DNA of 64,000 bases from JBEIHX01 sp040381075. Its GTDB lineage: Bacteria > Pseudomonadota > Alphaproteobacteria > Caulobacterales > Aquidulcibacteraceae. The stretch is taken from NCBI GenBank assembly GCA_040381075.1, contig JBEIHX010000011.1:26560-90559 (forward strand), given 5' to 3'. Shown one piece after another: positions 8,470 through 17,062 of the stretch. A program made the translations under genes and the position numbers. The first letter of the stretch is position 1. Each line of letters starts with the position of its first letter. The notes beneath the pieces were generated by a model. That model was not told the DNA's origin. It did not search any database and saw only the letters and a program-made list of their open reading frames with translations.

Positions 8470-9339
8470 ATGACGCAAGCACGCGCTGACACATTTGACC
8501 CGCGCACACACGCCGTCCGCTCAGACTTCACGATCGACCAGGACTTCGAGGCCTACACCGCCGAGGATCACGCCACCTGGCGCACGCTCTACGAACACCA
8601 GGCAGGGCTCCTGAGGGGGCGGGCCTGCGATGAATTTCTCGCCGGGCTGAGCGCACTCGACCTGCGCGGCGAAGGCGTGCCGCACTTCGAGCGGCTGTCC
8701 GACGCACTCGAACGCCTGACCGGATGGCGTATCGTGGCGACGCCCTGTCTTGTGCCGGACGCCATATTCTTCGAGCACCTCGCCAATCGGCGCTTTCCCG
8801 CAGGAAACTTCATCCGCAGACCGGAACAGCTCGACTACATCCAGGAGCCAGACGTCTTCCATGACGTGTTCGGGCATGTCCCCATGCTCGCCGATCCCGT
8901 GTTTGCCGACTATATGCAGGCCTACGGACAAGGCGGGTTGCGCTCCCAGGGCTTTGACTGCCTCGCCAATCTTGCCGCTCTCTATTGGTATACGGTGGAA
9001 TTCGGACTCATCCGAACATCGGCGGGCCTGCGCATTTACGGCGCCGGGATCGTGTCCTCGCCAGGCGAAACCCTGTTCGCCCTGCAGAGCCCCGCACCCC
9101 ATCGTTTGCAGTTCGACCTCGAGCGCGTCATGCGCACAGCCTACCGGATCGACGACTTCCAGCAGACCTATTTCGTGATCGACAGCTTCGCAGAACTGTT
9201 TGATGCAACGCTCCAGGACTTCGCACCCATCTATGAGCGCCTCACTGGAGTCTCCATGGTCCCGCCGGACACGGTGCTGAAGCAGGATCATGTCCATTGG
9301 CGCGGCGATCAGAGCCATGCCCACGCGCTCAGCCAGTAA
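8470..9339 (+). CDS. phhA: Phenylalanine 4-monooxygenase
   Basis: An iron- and tetrahydropterin-dependent aromatic amino-acid hydroxylase converting phenylalanine to tyrosine, 289 residues, the usual size of the single-domain bacterial enzyme. The iron ligands are visible: HDVFGH supplies two histidines (about residue 133-138) and YWYTVEFGL supplies the glutamate. PEQLDYIQEPD precedes them as in the family. The ATG at 8470 has a GGGAGA site upstream; the open frame runs back to 8083 but that part has no homology. The gene is divergent from fahA-maiA, so phenylalanine is fed into the tyrosine pathway. A pterin carbinolamine dehydratase is not seen here. Confidence 0.95.
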   Translation: MTQARADTFDPRTHAVRSDFTIDQDFEAYTAEDHATWRTLYEHQAGLLRGRACDEFLAGLSALDLRGEGVPHFERLSDALERLTGWRIVATPCLVPDAIFFEHLANRRFPAGNFIRRPEQLDYIQEPDVFHDVFGHVPMLADPVFADYMQAYGQGGLRSQGFDCLANLAALYWYTVEFGLIRTSAGLRIYGAGIVSSPGETLFALQSPAPHRLQFDLERVMRTAYRIDDFQQTYFVIDSFAELFDATLQDFAPIYERLTGVSMVPPDTVLKQDHVHWRGDQSHAHALSQ

Positions 9340-10021
9340 TCGCGTCGGCCGGTCGCATGACCCTGTCGAATGCATCGGCGAGCACTTCCGGCGCCTGGGC
9401 CCCCAGCACCATGAACCGCCGGTTGAGGATCATCGCGGGCACTCCCGTGACGCCCATGGCGCCAGCTGTCTCGCAGTCAGCCAGGGTACGTGCACGCTCG
9501 GCGTCGCCAGCAAGCAGGCTCGCCACGATGTCGCGTTGCAGGCCCGCCTCACTGGCAAGATCCGCGAGCACATCAACCCGCGTCAGGTCGGCGCCCTCCT
9601 CAAAATAGGCGCGAAACAGGCGATCCTCCATCGCCGAACCAAGACCCTGTCCCTGCGCCCAGGCAATCAGGCGATGGCTGTCGAGCGTGTTCGGCATTGG
9701 CCCGGCGCGTTCAAGCTGAAGCCGCAGTCCTGCCGCGCCTGCCGCAACCTCAAGCGCCTCGCGCATGGGCCGAAGTCTGCCGGCGTCCGGCCCGAACCGC
9801 GCCAGCATGAAGGCCGCGCGGTCCATCCCCTGCGGCGGGATCCCCGGATACAGCTGATAGGGCCGCCAGACGCTCGTCACCCGAAGGGCCGGACGAAGCG
9901 CAATCGCAGCAGCAAGATTGCGCCGACCGACGTAACACCACGGACATATGATATCAGCGACGAAGTCGACGATGATGTCGCCGCCGCGTGTCCCTGCATC
10001 ATGCGCCGGAGCGACTTCCAT
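9329..10021 (-). CDS. DsbA family oxidoreductase (FrnE/2-hydroxychromene-2-carboxylate isomerase-like)
   Basis: A 230-residue thioredoxin-fold protein of the cytoplasmic DsbA/FrnE group. It has the CPWC redox motif (in DIICPWCYVGRRNL) near residue 25, an inserted helical domain, and a cis-proline loop in VTGVPAMILN near the C-terminus. No signal peptide is visible, so it probably acts in the cytosol, with an unknown substrate. It starts 23 nt inside the 3' end of the PopA-like gene and its stop overlaps the convergent phhA by 11 nt. An upstream extension to 10294 is only an antisense-frame artefact of the PopA-like gene. Confidence 0.85.
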   Translation of the reverse strand: MEVAPAHDAGTRGGDIIVDFVADIICPWCYVGRRNLAAAIALRPALRVTSVWRPYQLYPGIPPQGMDRAAFMLARFGPDAGRLRPMREALEVAAGAAGLRLQLERAGPMPNTLDSHRLIAWAQGQGLGSAMEDRLFRAYFEEGADLTRVDVLADLASEAGLQRDIVASLLAGDAERARTLADCETAGAMGVTGVPAMILNRRFMVLGAQAPEVLADAFDRVMRPADAITG

Positions 10022-11318
10022 CCCATCGAGCTTCCAATCCCGCCAGTCCGCCGGCGGCGCGCTCCAGAAGATGGCGGGCGGTTTCACCCGGCGCAAGAGC
10101 CGCCGTCGCTGCTTCCAGCCGCAACCGACCCACTGCGCCAGCGCCGAAGGCGGTTGCGTCAACTGCCTTGCAGAGACGCGCAACAGCCCGGCGCGCGCCG
10201 CCCCCGTCCACGCCCACCCACGCCACCGCAACCACGTCGCGCGAGAGGCGGCCCACAATGTCATGGCCGCGCACAAGGCCGCGCAGGAACCCAATCGCCT
10301 GATCGCCAGCCGATCCCGCCGAGGCTGGCCGGTCGGCGCGCCGCAAACGGGCGAGCGTCAGCGCCAACGGGCGCCGGGCCAGACGCGCCTGTCTGGCGGT
10401 ACGCACAAATGCATCCGCAAACCCCTCGCGATTGAAGGCGCTGCTCGCCGGATCAGCCTGACCGGGCGCAATCGGTCCCTGCAGGCGGCGGCGCAGCGCA
10501 TCCTCGCGGCGCTTGACCCGCATCGCGGCCGCGAAACGGTCAATCACCGCATCGTCCTGGGTCGTTCCGGTCAGAACGTCCATGATCTGGCGCATATTGG
10601 CCGGCTGCACGTTGCGAAACCCAGGCCCGGCGAGAAGCGCAACCGGCGTGGTGCGCAATCGGGTGTTGCAGCTAAGCGCCCGCGCCAGCGTCAGCCCGCG
10701 CTCCGGCTGCTCGGCAAGGTCGATGATAACGCCATCAGGCGGCGCGTCATGGAACTGATCCAACGCACTCATCGGGGTCAAGGCCGCCATCACAGCCGCC
10801 CTGCGCGCCCAAAGACCGCTTTCCAGGATCGGGAAATAGCGCGATGGGCGCCCGACGAACAACGCCATGGCGCGATCGTCCTGCGCTGCGCGAGGCGAGG
10901 CGCCCTTCAGGAGGTGGCCGCGCAATCCTGCGGCGTCCTCCATCAGCGCGAGGCGCACGCTGCGCTTCAGCACATCGACAACCAGCCCCCAGCCACCGCT
11001 CTCCAGTCCGAAGCCATCGAGCGCGCTCAGGGCCGGCAGACCCGGCGACGCAGCCCCGGGCGCGCCAAGCCCGACCACCGCCAAGCGGCCGCACCGCGCC
11101 GCAGCGCGCAGACCGGCGGCGAAGGTCGCAGCCCAGGTTCCGCGCAGTGAACACAGATCCAGCACGGCCACGTCAACGCCGCCATCACGCACGAGTTGCA
11201 GAGCCATCGCCTCATCGCACAGACCCAGGCATGGGGCGCCCTGCGCGTTCAGGGCGTCGGCGATCGCTCGGGCCCGCTTCTCGGTTCCGGCAAAGGCAAG
11301 GGCGCGCAGACCGGTCAT
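9999..11318 (-). CDS. PopA-like protein: two receiver-like domains plus degenerate GGDEF with intact I-site
   Basis: A 439-residue protein. Residues about 1-100 and 130-260 look like receiver (REC) domains, with aspartates in VAVLDLCS and GVIIDLAE at the phospho-acceptor position. The last about 160 residues align with a GGDEF domain. At the active-site position the sequence is SRDVV (10230-10244) instead of GGDEF, so cyclase activity is not expected. Exactly five residues upstream the inhibitory c-di-GMP-binding motif RxxD is intact as RGHD (10260-10271). REC-REC-GGDEF with a dead active site and live I-site is the architecture of Caulobacter PopA, a c-di-GMP receptor in CtrA degradation, and the length is similar. 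Orthology is inference. ATG 11318 is chosen; the frame extends to 11366. Confidence 0.7.
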   Translation of the reverse strand: MTGLRALAFAGTEKRARAIADALNAQGAPCLGLCDEAMALQLVRDGGVDVAVLDLCSLRGTWAATFAAGLRAAARCGRLAVVGLGAPGAASPGLPALSALDGFGLESGGWGLVVDVLKRSVRLALMEDAAGLRGHLLKGASPRAAQDDRAMALFVGRPSRYFPILESGLWARRAAVMAALTPMSALDQFHDAPPDGVIIDLAEQPERGLTLARALSCNTRLRTTPVALLAGPGFRNVQPANMRQIMDVLTGTTQDDAVIDRFAAAMRVKRREDALRRRLQGPIAPGQADPASSAFNREGFADAFVRTARQARLARRPLALTLARLRRADRPASAGSAGDQAIGFLRGLVRGHDIVGRLSRDVVAVAWVGVDGGGARRAVARLCKAVDATAFGAGAVGRLRLEAATAALAPGETARHLLERAAGGLAGLEARWDGSRSGA

Positions 11319-11425
11319 GGGCCGCGCCGCCGGCGACTGATCGGCCCATTGCCGAACGGATTGCACGCACCTGGAGACGCCATTATCTGCTTTCCCTTCG
11401 TTCGGGTATTTCAGGTGCAGGGGTC

Positions 11426-12208
11426 ATGCCGCATCCAGCCATCGCAGCGCGCGACCTCGCAGGCCGCCGTATTCTCATCACCGGGGCGTCAAGCGGCCTC
11501 GGCGCCCACTTCGCAGAAACCCTCGCCGCCGCCGGGGCGCAGGTCGCTCTCGCCGCGCGCAGGGCCGACCGGCTTGAAGCGCTGGCCGGGCGCATCACTG
11601 CAGGCGGCGGCAAGGCTGTCGCTGTCGCCATGGACGTGCAGGACGAAGCTTCCGTCATTGCCGGCTTCGACGCTGCGGAGGCTGCACTCGGGCCGATCGA
11701 TGTCGCCCTGGCCAATGCAGGCATGAACAGCCGCGGCGCCTCGGTCGAGATCAGCGCGGCCGACTTTGACCAGGTTTTCGCAATCAACGTGCGGGGCGCC
11801 TTCCTGACGGCCCGCGAAGCCGCCCGACGGATGATGAGGCGCGCCGACCCGCCGCCGGATGGCGGGCGGATCATCGTTGTCGCGTCGATCGGCGGTCTCA
11901 AGGTGCTGCCCGGCCTCACCCCGTATTGCATGTCCAAGGCCGCCCTCGTCATGATGACGCGGGCGCTGGCGCGCGAGTGGGCGCGCAGGGACATCTGCGT
12001 CAACGCCATCTGCCCTGGCTATGTGGAAACTGAACTCAACGCCGAGTGGCTCTCGGCCGAAGGCGGTCAGCGGATGGTGCAGGGCTTCCCACGCCGCCGG
12101 CTGATGCGGGCGCAGGACATGGATGATACCCTGCTCTTCCTGGCAGGCCCCCGTTCCGCTTATGTCACAGGCTCGATCTTCACTCTGGATGACGGACAAT
12201 CGATCTGA
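11426..12208 (+). CDS. SDR family NAD(P)-dependent oxidoreductase
   Basis: A classical short-chain dehydrogenase/reductase, 260 residues. The Rossmann glycine motif TGASSGLG is near residue 20, NAG (ALANAGMN) near 96, the catalytic serine is in VVASIGGL, and the Tyr-x-x-x-Lys pair in YCMSK. The NICPGYVETEL segment is typical. A D-V pair (AMDVQD) near residue 70 is compatible with NADP or NAD. The substrate cannot be read from the sequence. ATG 11426 follows a CAGGGG site; the open frame upstream overlaps the divergent PopA-like gene and is not credible. Its stop overlaps the next start (TGATG). Confidence 0.9.
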   Translation: MPHPAIAARDLAGRRILITGASSGLGAHFAETLAAAGAQVALAARRADRLEALAGRITAGGGKAVAVAMDVQDEASVIAGFDAAEAALGPIDVALANAGMNSRGASVEISAADFDQVFAINVRGAFLTAREAARRMMRRADPPPDGGRIIVVASIGGLKVLPGLTPYCMSKAALVMMTRALAREWARRDICVNAICPGYVETELNAEWLSAEGGQRMVQGFPRRRLMRAQDMDDTLLFLAGPRSAYVTGSIFTLDDGQSI

Positions 12209-12822
12209 TGTTCGCACGCAAGCGCCCCGCCCTCGCCTACGACGCCGTCTCTGATCGCTTCGGCGGCGTGCAACTCAACCTGTTGCGCGAAGGGCGCGGG
12301 CCGGTTGAGGAGGCGGATTTCGAAGAACTGGCCCGCGCCGCAGCGAAACATGGGATCGATCTTACAGCCCATCGTGGCTTCACCGCCCGCCCCGATGGCG
12401 CTGTCGAGCTGTCATTCGACGAGCCGGCGGCCGCAGTCGCGGCCCTTCGCGCAATCGGCGTTGAAGCCTCCTTCGCAGATGCCGAAGCCCGCTTCGCCCG
12501 CCTGCTGGACGCCCGCCTGAAAGCCGCCTTTGGACCCTTTCTCACCATGGTCGCCGGGCAGGGCGGCCAGGTCAGCGTGGTTCTGGACGACCGCATGAAC
12601 GAGTATTTTGAACTCTGGCGGGACCCGCCGCCGGACGGCGGCGCAGTCGCATCGGCGCCTGGCGGCGCCGGCGCGTTTATCTTCGCCAACAGCCATGACG
12701 CCTGGCTCTTTGTGTCCCAGGCCGCCCATTTCGCCGGTCGCTCGCCGCGCGAAGCTATGGGAGAGGAGGCCTATGCGGCTGCGCAGGAAGAATTTCGACC
12801 GCAGCAGAAGCCCACGTCCTGA
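12208..12822 (+). CDS. Hypothetical protein coupled to the SDR gene
   Basis: A 204-residue soluble protein with no recognised family, signal peptide or membrane segment. It is Ala/Glu/Asp/Phe-rich and contains LTAHRGFTARPDGAVELSFD near residue 50 and a C-terminal block FIFANSHDAWLFVSQAAHFAG. Its ATG overlaps the stop of the SDR gene, so it is probably translated with it, and codon use is like its neighbours. Function unknown. Confidence 0.75.
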   Translation: MFARKRPALAYDAVSDRFGGVQLNLLREGRGPVEEADFEELARAAAKHGIDLTAHRGFTARPDGAVELSFDEPAAAVAALRAIGVEASFADAEARFARLLDARLKAAFGPFLTMVAGQGGQVSVVLDDRMNEYFELWRDPPPDGGAVASAPGGAGAFIFANSHDAWLFVSQAAHFAGRSPREAMGEEAYAAAQEEFRPQQKPTS

Positions 12823-13389
12823 CTGTACCGGCAGGCAACCGTCGCACGCATCTGGCGGCGTGGATGAGCGTGCCCGCACGGCGCCGCTGGCCTGTCATCA
12901 GGATCTGGCTGTCATCAGCATTTTGCGTCCCAGTCTGTCCTCCTCGTCCGCGAGAGGGTCTGTGATCCCGCATGAAAACCCGCTGCAGTCAGCAGCGATG
13001 AGGCAGCTGGCGAGCCGAATCAACGACGGGTTGAGCGGCTGATCGCGGCGACCTCGCGACCTGGCGCCCCCTGGACACGTGAGTCTTGCACCCGGGAGCC
13101 ATGTACCAGGAAGCCAGGTACCAGGAAGCCAGGTACCAGGAAGCCAGGTACCAGGAAGCCATGTACCAGGGGGCCGCCCGGCCTGGGTTCGGCCACACGG
13201 CAGGGACGAGCGAAGCTGGGCCAGTAACGCCGCGCATCAGGCGAATTTCAGGCTTGGCGACCTGTAGGCCAGGCAAACCCCAGGCCAGCCAACCCGTTGG
13301 CAAGGCCAGCCCCGAAACGGCCAAAAATCAAAACATCCAAAAATTGAAACATCCAACCATTCCGACGGCCAATCAGTCGGTCCTCGGGT
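12823..13389. other. Non-coding gap with minisatellite and A-rich patch
   Basis: No credible gene in this 567-bp gap. It holds the 15-bp repeat at 13101-13175 (separate entry) and, at about 13318-13365, an A-rich patch with a repeated AAACATCCAA. Open frames through the repeat encode monotonous pentapeptides in all readings and are rejected. Confidence 0.6.
13101..13175. repeat. Intergenic tandem repeat, 15-bp unit, 5 copies
   Basis: Five head-to-tail 15-bp units: ATGTACCAGGAAGCC, then three AGGTACCAGGAAGCC, then ATGTACCAGGGGGCC. The inner three are identical, suggesting recent slippage or conversion. It lies downstream of the 204-aa gene. Confidence 0.9.
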
Positions 13390-13533
13390 TCATGCACCTG
13401 CGAGGATCGCCGCCGCCGTGATCGCGGCCGCTGCGATCACCCCGCCAACCAACGCAACGCGCGATGCGATCCGGCCAAAGCCGCGATCAGCCCAACGTAT
13501 ACGCGATCGGCGCTCGTCACGAACTTCGCCCAT
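13390..13533 (-). CDS. Possible 47-residue single-pass membrane protein
   Basis: A short frame beginning MGEVRDERRSR, with a basic N-terminus and one hydrophobic helix (VALVGGVIAAAAITAAAILAG) at the C-terminus: the layout of a small inner-membrane protein. GGGAG lies about 14 nt upstream of the ATG, a long spacing. It is 83 bp downstream of the nitronate monooxygenase gene on the same strand. A high-GC genome produces alanine-rich frames by chance, so the call is tentative. Confidence 0.35.
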   Translation of the reverse strand: MGEVRDERRSRIRWADRGFGRIASRVALVGGVIAAAAITAAAILAGA

Positions 13534-13616
13534 GTCGGGACCCCCGGCTCCCTCCCTGACGGATCGATTGGACCTCGCACAGAAAACCCCAAGGGACCGC
13601 CTGTGACAAGCCGTCG

Positions 13617-14618
13617 CTACCGGGAGATGCCTGCGCGGCCGCCATCGCACGCACCGCGGGCCTCAACACCGGGATAGGACCGCGCCAACGCCGTAATGGT
13701 GGCGAAAAACTCCTCCCGGATCCCCTGAAGGATATCCGCCACAGGCAGAATCGCATCGATTCGCCCGGCCACCTGCCCAGACAAGGCGATCGACGCCTCC
13801 ATGTCGCCGCCAAAGTAGAGATCAAGCGCGCGACCAAATTCGGCCATCACCGGCGGACCGGCGTATTCGGGCGTCAGCACCCGCTCCAGTTCGCTGGTCT
13901 TGCGGGTCCGCAGGGCGCGCAGGGCGGGGCTGGCGAACTGGTTGAGAAACACCGTGTCGGTAGCCTCGGCCTCAAGGATCGCGTTTTTCCAGTTCTCATG
14001 CACGGGGCTCTCCGCCGCACACACCATCCGCGTGCCCAGCTGAACGCCCTCCGCGCCAAGCGCGAAAGCCGCCGCCATGGTGCGCCCGCATGTGATCCCA
14101 CCGGCCGCAATGATGGGAACTCCAAGCTTTTCCGCCACCAGCGGGAGCAGCACCATCGTCATGACCGGATGCGGGTTCTTGAACCCGCCGCCCTCGCCGC
14201 CCTCGACCACCAACCCGTCAACACCAGCCTCTACGGCCTTGATCGCGGCCTTCAGGGTGGGAACCACATGGAACACGACAAGTCCCGCCGCCTTCAGCGC
14301 CGCGCAGTATCGGGTGGGATCGCCAGCCGAGGTGGTCACGAAGCGCACACCCTGCTCCACCACGAAGTCTACAATCCCGGGATCGCGCACGAACGCCTGG
14401 GCGATGTTGACGCCGAACGGCCTGTCCGTGAGACCGCGCATTTTCGCGATCTCCTGCCTGATCTCATCAAGGCGCCCCGACGATGTTTCGATGATCCCCA
14501 TCCCGCCAGCATTGCTGACGGCCGACGCCAGTTGCGCGCGCGCAATCCAGCCCATTGGCGCCTGAACGATCGGGAGCTCGACCCCCAGCATGCGCGTGAT
14601 GCGATTGTCAAAATGCAT
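13617..14618 (-). CDS. Nitronate monooxygenase / NAD(P)H-dependent flavin oxidoreductase family
   Basis: A 333-residue FMN TIM-barrel protein of the nitronate monooxygenase (2-nitropropane dioxygenase) family. The N-terminus TRMLGVELPIVQAPMGWI is typical. Glycine-rich FMN-phosphate loops follow (VEGGEGGG, IIAAGGITCGRTMAAAFALGAEGVQ), and LGTRMVCAAES closes the barrel. Members oxidise nitronates or act as enoyl reductases, and the substrate is not predictable. It is the last gene of the acyl-CoA cluster, 11 bp after the flavin oxidoreductase. Confidence 0.88.
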   Translation of the reverse strand: MHFDNRITRMLGVELPIVQAPMGWIARAQLASAVSNAGGMGIIETSSGRLDEIRQEIAKMRGLTDRPFGVNIAQAFVRDPGIVDFVVEQGVRFVTTSAGDPTRYCAALKAAGLVVFHVVPTLKAAIKAVEAGVDGLVVEGGEGGGFKNPHPVMTMVLLPLVAEKLGVPIIAAGGITCGRTMAAAFALGAEGVQLGTRMVCAAESPVHENWKNAILEAEATDTVFLNQFASPALRALRTRKTSELERVLTPEYAGPPVMAEFGRALDLYFGGDMEASIALSGQVAGRIDAILPVADILQGIREEFFATITALARSYPGVEARGACDGGRAGISR

Positions 14619-14629
14619 AGGCCTGCTCC

Positions 14630-15742
14630 CTAGCCCGGTCCTGCGCCGGCCAGCGGTTGGCCCGGTTCGTCGGCCACAAACCCCTTCCAGGTGCGCATGT
14701 ATTCAAGGAACGCCGGCCCAAGACGTTCAGCCACAAGATGGCGCGCCGGCGCCGGCAGCGCCATTGGAACGAAATCCGGGTCAGCACGCACCCTGTGAGG
14801 AAAATCGTGATGCAGGATGGCGCTGCGCCCGATCACCACGCAATCAAGCCCTGCAGCCATCATCGCCCGCGCATCGGCGCCGGAATAAATCTTGCCGGCC
14901 GCCCCGACCCGCACGCCATGACGCGGCAGATCAACGAAATAAGACAACAGCGTGCGCCCCTGCCTGTGCGGCTCAACCGGCTCCTTGAAGACGTCCCACA
15001 GTGACAGATCAAGAAAATCGACGCCGCCTTCGCGCATCAACGCGCCGGCAAGCGTCACGATCTCGTCCAGCCGCAACCCAAATCGCTCCGGAGACAGACG
15101 AACACCGAGCAGGAAGTCCGGTCGCGCCCGCGCACGGATCGCGTCTATGATCCCGCGCAAGAGACGTGCGCGCCCCTCCAGATCGCCGCCATACCGGTCG
15201 GTCCGCCGGTTGATCTCCGGCGACAGGAACTGGCATAGCAGATAGCCATGCGCACCATGCAGTTCGACGCCGTCAAACCCGGCCCGCTCCGCCCGCAGCG
15301 CCGCTGCAATGAAAGCCTCCCCCACCGCCTCAACCTCACCCGTGGTGAGCGCGCGCGCGCCTGTTTCGCTGTCCGCGCTGGGACACACAGGCGCCTCGCC
15401 AATCAGGTCGCGCGGCGAGCGCATCCCGGCATGATGCAACTGCACCACCGCAACACTGCCGGCCGCCCTGATCGCGGCAGCCAGACGCGCAAGCCCCGGC
15501 TCATGTTTTTCGTCAAAGATCCCCAGCTGGCCGGGAAAACCCTGCCCCACCCGCTGCACATGGGCCGCGCAGGTCATGGTCATGCCAAAGCCGCCATCGG
15601 CACGGTAGGTGAGCCAGTTGAACTCATCCTGCGACAGCACGCCGTCCGCCTCGCTTTGCAAGTTGGTGAGCGGCGCCAGCATGAACCGGTTCTTCATGGG
15701 CGGACCGTGGCGAAACGTCAGGGGAGAAAACAGATCGGTCAT
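14630..15742 (-). CDS. NADH:flavin oxidoreductase (old yellow enzyme family)
   Basis: A 370-residue OYE-type FMN enzyme. LAPLTNLQSEADG is the N-terminal FMN segment. VVQLHHAGMRS and GFDGVELHGAHGYLLCQFLSP carry the substrate-binding and FMN-contacting residues. NRRTDRYGG, GVRLSP and the phosphate loop at AAGKIYSGADA / GLDCVVIGRSAI follow. There is no C-terminal FeS/FAD extension, so this is a single-domain ene-reductase-like protein rather than a 2,4-dienoyl-CoA reductase. It probably reduces an activated alkene. It lies between a CoA-transferase and the nitronate monooxygenase-like gene in the same operon. Confidence 0.9.
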   Translation of the reverse strand: MTDLFSPLTFRHGPPMKNRFMLAPLTNLQSEADGVLSQDEFNWLTYRADGGFGMTMTCAAHVQRVGQGFPGQLGIFDEKHEPGLARLAAAIRAAGSVAVVQLHHAGMRSPRDLIGEAPVCPSADSETGARALTTGEVEAVGEAFIAAALRAERAGFDGVELHGAHGYLLCQFLSPEINRRTDRYGGDLEGRARLLRGIIDAIRARARPDFLLGVRLSPERFGLRLDEIVTLAGALMREGGVDFLDLSLWDVFKEPVEPHRQGRTLLSYFVDLPRHGVRVGAAGKIYSGADARAMMAAGLDCVVIGRSAILHHDFPHRVRADPDFVPMALPAPARHLVAERLGPAFLEYMRTWKGFVADEPGQPLAGAGPG

Positions 15743-15834
15743 GGCGCGACCCTAGGGGCGCGGCGGGTGGTTCGGCAAGCGGTCAGACCCACGCGCCGGG
15801 CGGCAATGTCGCAGCACCGCCTTGCCGGCGCCCA

Positions 15835-16995
15835 TTACACCACACCGTTGCGCTTCAGACCCGCAATCGCCACGTCGTCGTAGCCAAGGCCGGCCAGGAT
15901 CTCATGCGTGTCCTGCCCGAAGTCCGGGATCCGGGGATCAGGTTTGCCGGGCTCCTCGCGAAACCGGATCGGGGTGCCGACGATCTCGTTGCCGTCCCCG
16001 TCAAAGGCAAGCATCCCCCGCTCCACGACGTTGGGATCATCAAACGCCTCTTTGAGCGTGCGGACCGGCGCAAAACAGACGTCCTTGTCGACGAACCACG
16101 CCTCCCACTCGGCCCGCGTCCGGGTCCGGAAGGTTTCCCGCAGAAACGCCCTGGCGGGCTCCTGACCGGGGCCAGGCGGCGGCGCGCAGGCCGGGATCAG
16201 ATCCGGCCGGCCCAGCGCCATGAGAAGGTTCTCGGCGAACTTCATCTCCGAGCCGCCGAGGGTAATCCAGAGTCCATCGGCCGTCTCATAGAGATTATAC
16301 ATCGCCGCGCCGCCCCAGCTGCGTTCCTCCTTCACGACGTGAGCATGCCCGGTCGCAAAGATCCGTCCGGTCACGTTCGGCGTCCAGGCAAGGCAGGCGT
16401 CCAGCATCGCCACATCAATGTAGTCGCCCTGCCCGGTCGCCTGCCGGCGCAACAGCGCCATCAACACCCCGATGAGCGCTGTCTGCGATGAAATCGCGTC
16501 CGCAAACGGAACATGCGGCATGGTCGGTTTGCCATCCTGCCCCTCGTTCAGCGACACCAGCCCCGCCATCGCCTCAATTGCGACGTCGTGCGCAGGCTTG
16601 CCAGCGTGGCGCCCAGTTTGTCCAAAGGCCGAGATGGAGACATAGACGATCCCTGGATTGCAGGCGCGAACCGCATCGTAGCCGACACCCAGCCGATCAA
16701 CGACGCCAGGACGGAACGCCTCGACAATCACATCGGCCTCGCGCGCCAGATCCATAAAAATCGCCCGTCCAGCCTCAGCCTTCAGATTGAGACGCAGGCT
16801 CTTCTTGCCGCGATGGGTGTTGCGGAACCACACGCTGGCGCCGCCCTTGCGGTAGCCGATCCCGCGTGTCGGCTCGCCTTCGTGATACGGCTCCACCTTG
16901 ATCACCTGCGCGCCGTGGTCGGCCATCATGAGCGTCAGCATCGGCCCCGGCAGAAACAACGAAAGGTCCAGAACCCTGACGCCGTCCATTTTCAT
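15835..16995 (-). CDS. CaiB/BaiF family (class III) CoA-transferase
   Basis: A 386-residue class III CoA-transferase, which moves CoA between acyl groups through a catalytic aspartyl-CoA intermediate. The candidate Asp is in KPAHDVAIEAMAGL near residue 130. GVRVLDLSLFLPGPMLTLMMADHGAQVIKVE is represented at the N-terminus, and DYIDVAMLDACLA in the middle domain. ATG 16995 has GGGAG 7 nt upstream. It is a second such enzyme in the cluster, only distantly similar to the one at 18286-19422, so the two probably handle different acids. Confidence 0.9.
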   Translation of the reverse strand: MKMDGVRVLDLSLFLPGPMLTLMMADHGAQVIKVEPYHEGEPTRGIGYRKGGASVWFRNTHRGKKSLRLNLKAEAGRAIFMDLAREADVIVEAFRPGVVDRLGVGYDAVRACNPGIVYVSISAFGQTGRHAGKPAHDVAIEAMAGLVSLNEGQDGKPTMPHVPFADAISSQTALIGVLMALLRRQATGQGDYIDVAMLDACLAWTPNVTGRIFATGHAHVVKEERSWGGAAMYNLYETADGLWITLGGSEMKFAENLLMALGRPDLIPACAPPPGPGQEPARAFLRETFRTRTRAEWEAWFVDKDVCFAPVRTLKEAFDDPNVVERGMLAFDGDGNEIVGTPIRFREEPGKPDPRIPDFGQDTHEILAGLGYDDVAIAGLKRNGVV

Positions 16996-17062
16996 GAAAC
17001 GCTCCCTTGCCCTGTTTCAATCGACACCCCTGCGGCCAGCGCGCCGTCGCGCGGCCGGGCCA

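Noticed and set aside
13079..13421. Frames through the 13101-13175 repeat encoding YQEAR or VPGSQ repeats
   Set aside because: Any period that is a multiple of three gives such peptides in every frame; no start site or flanking coding signal.
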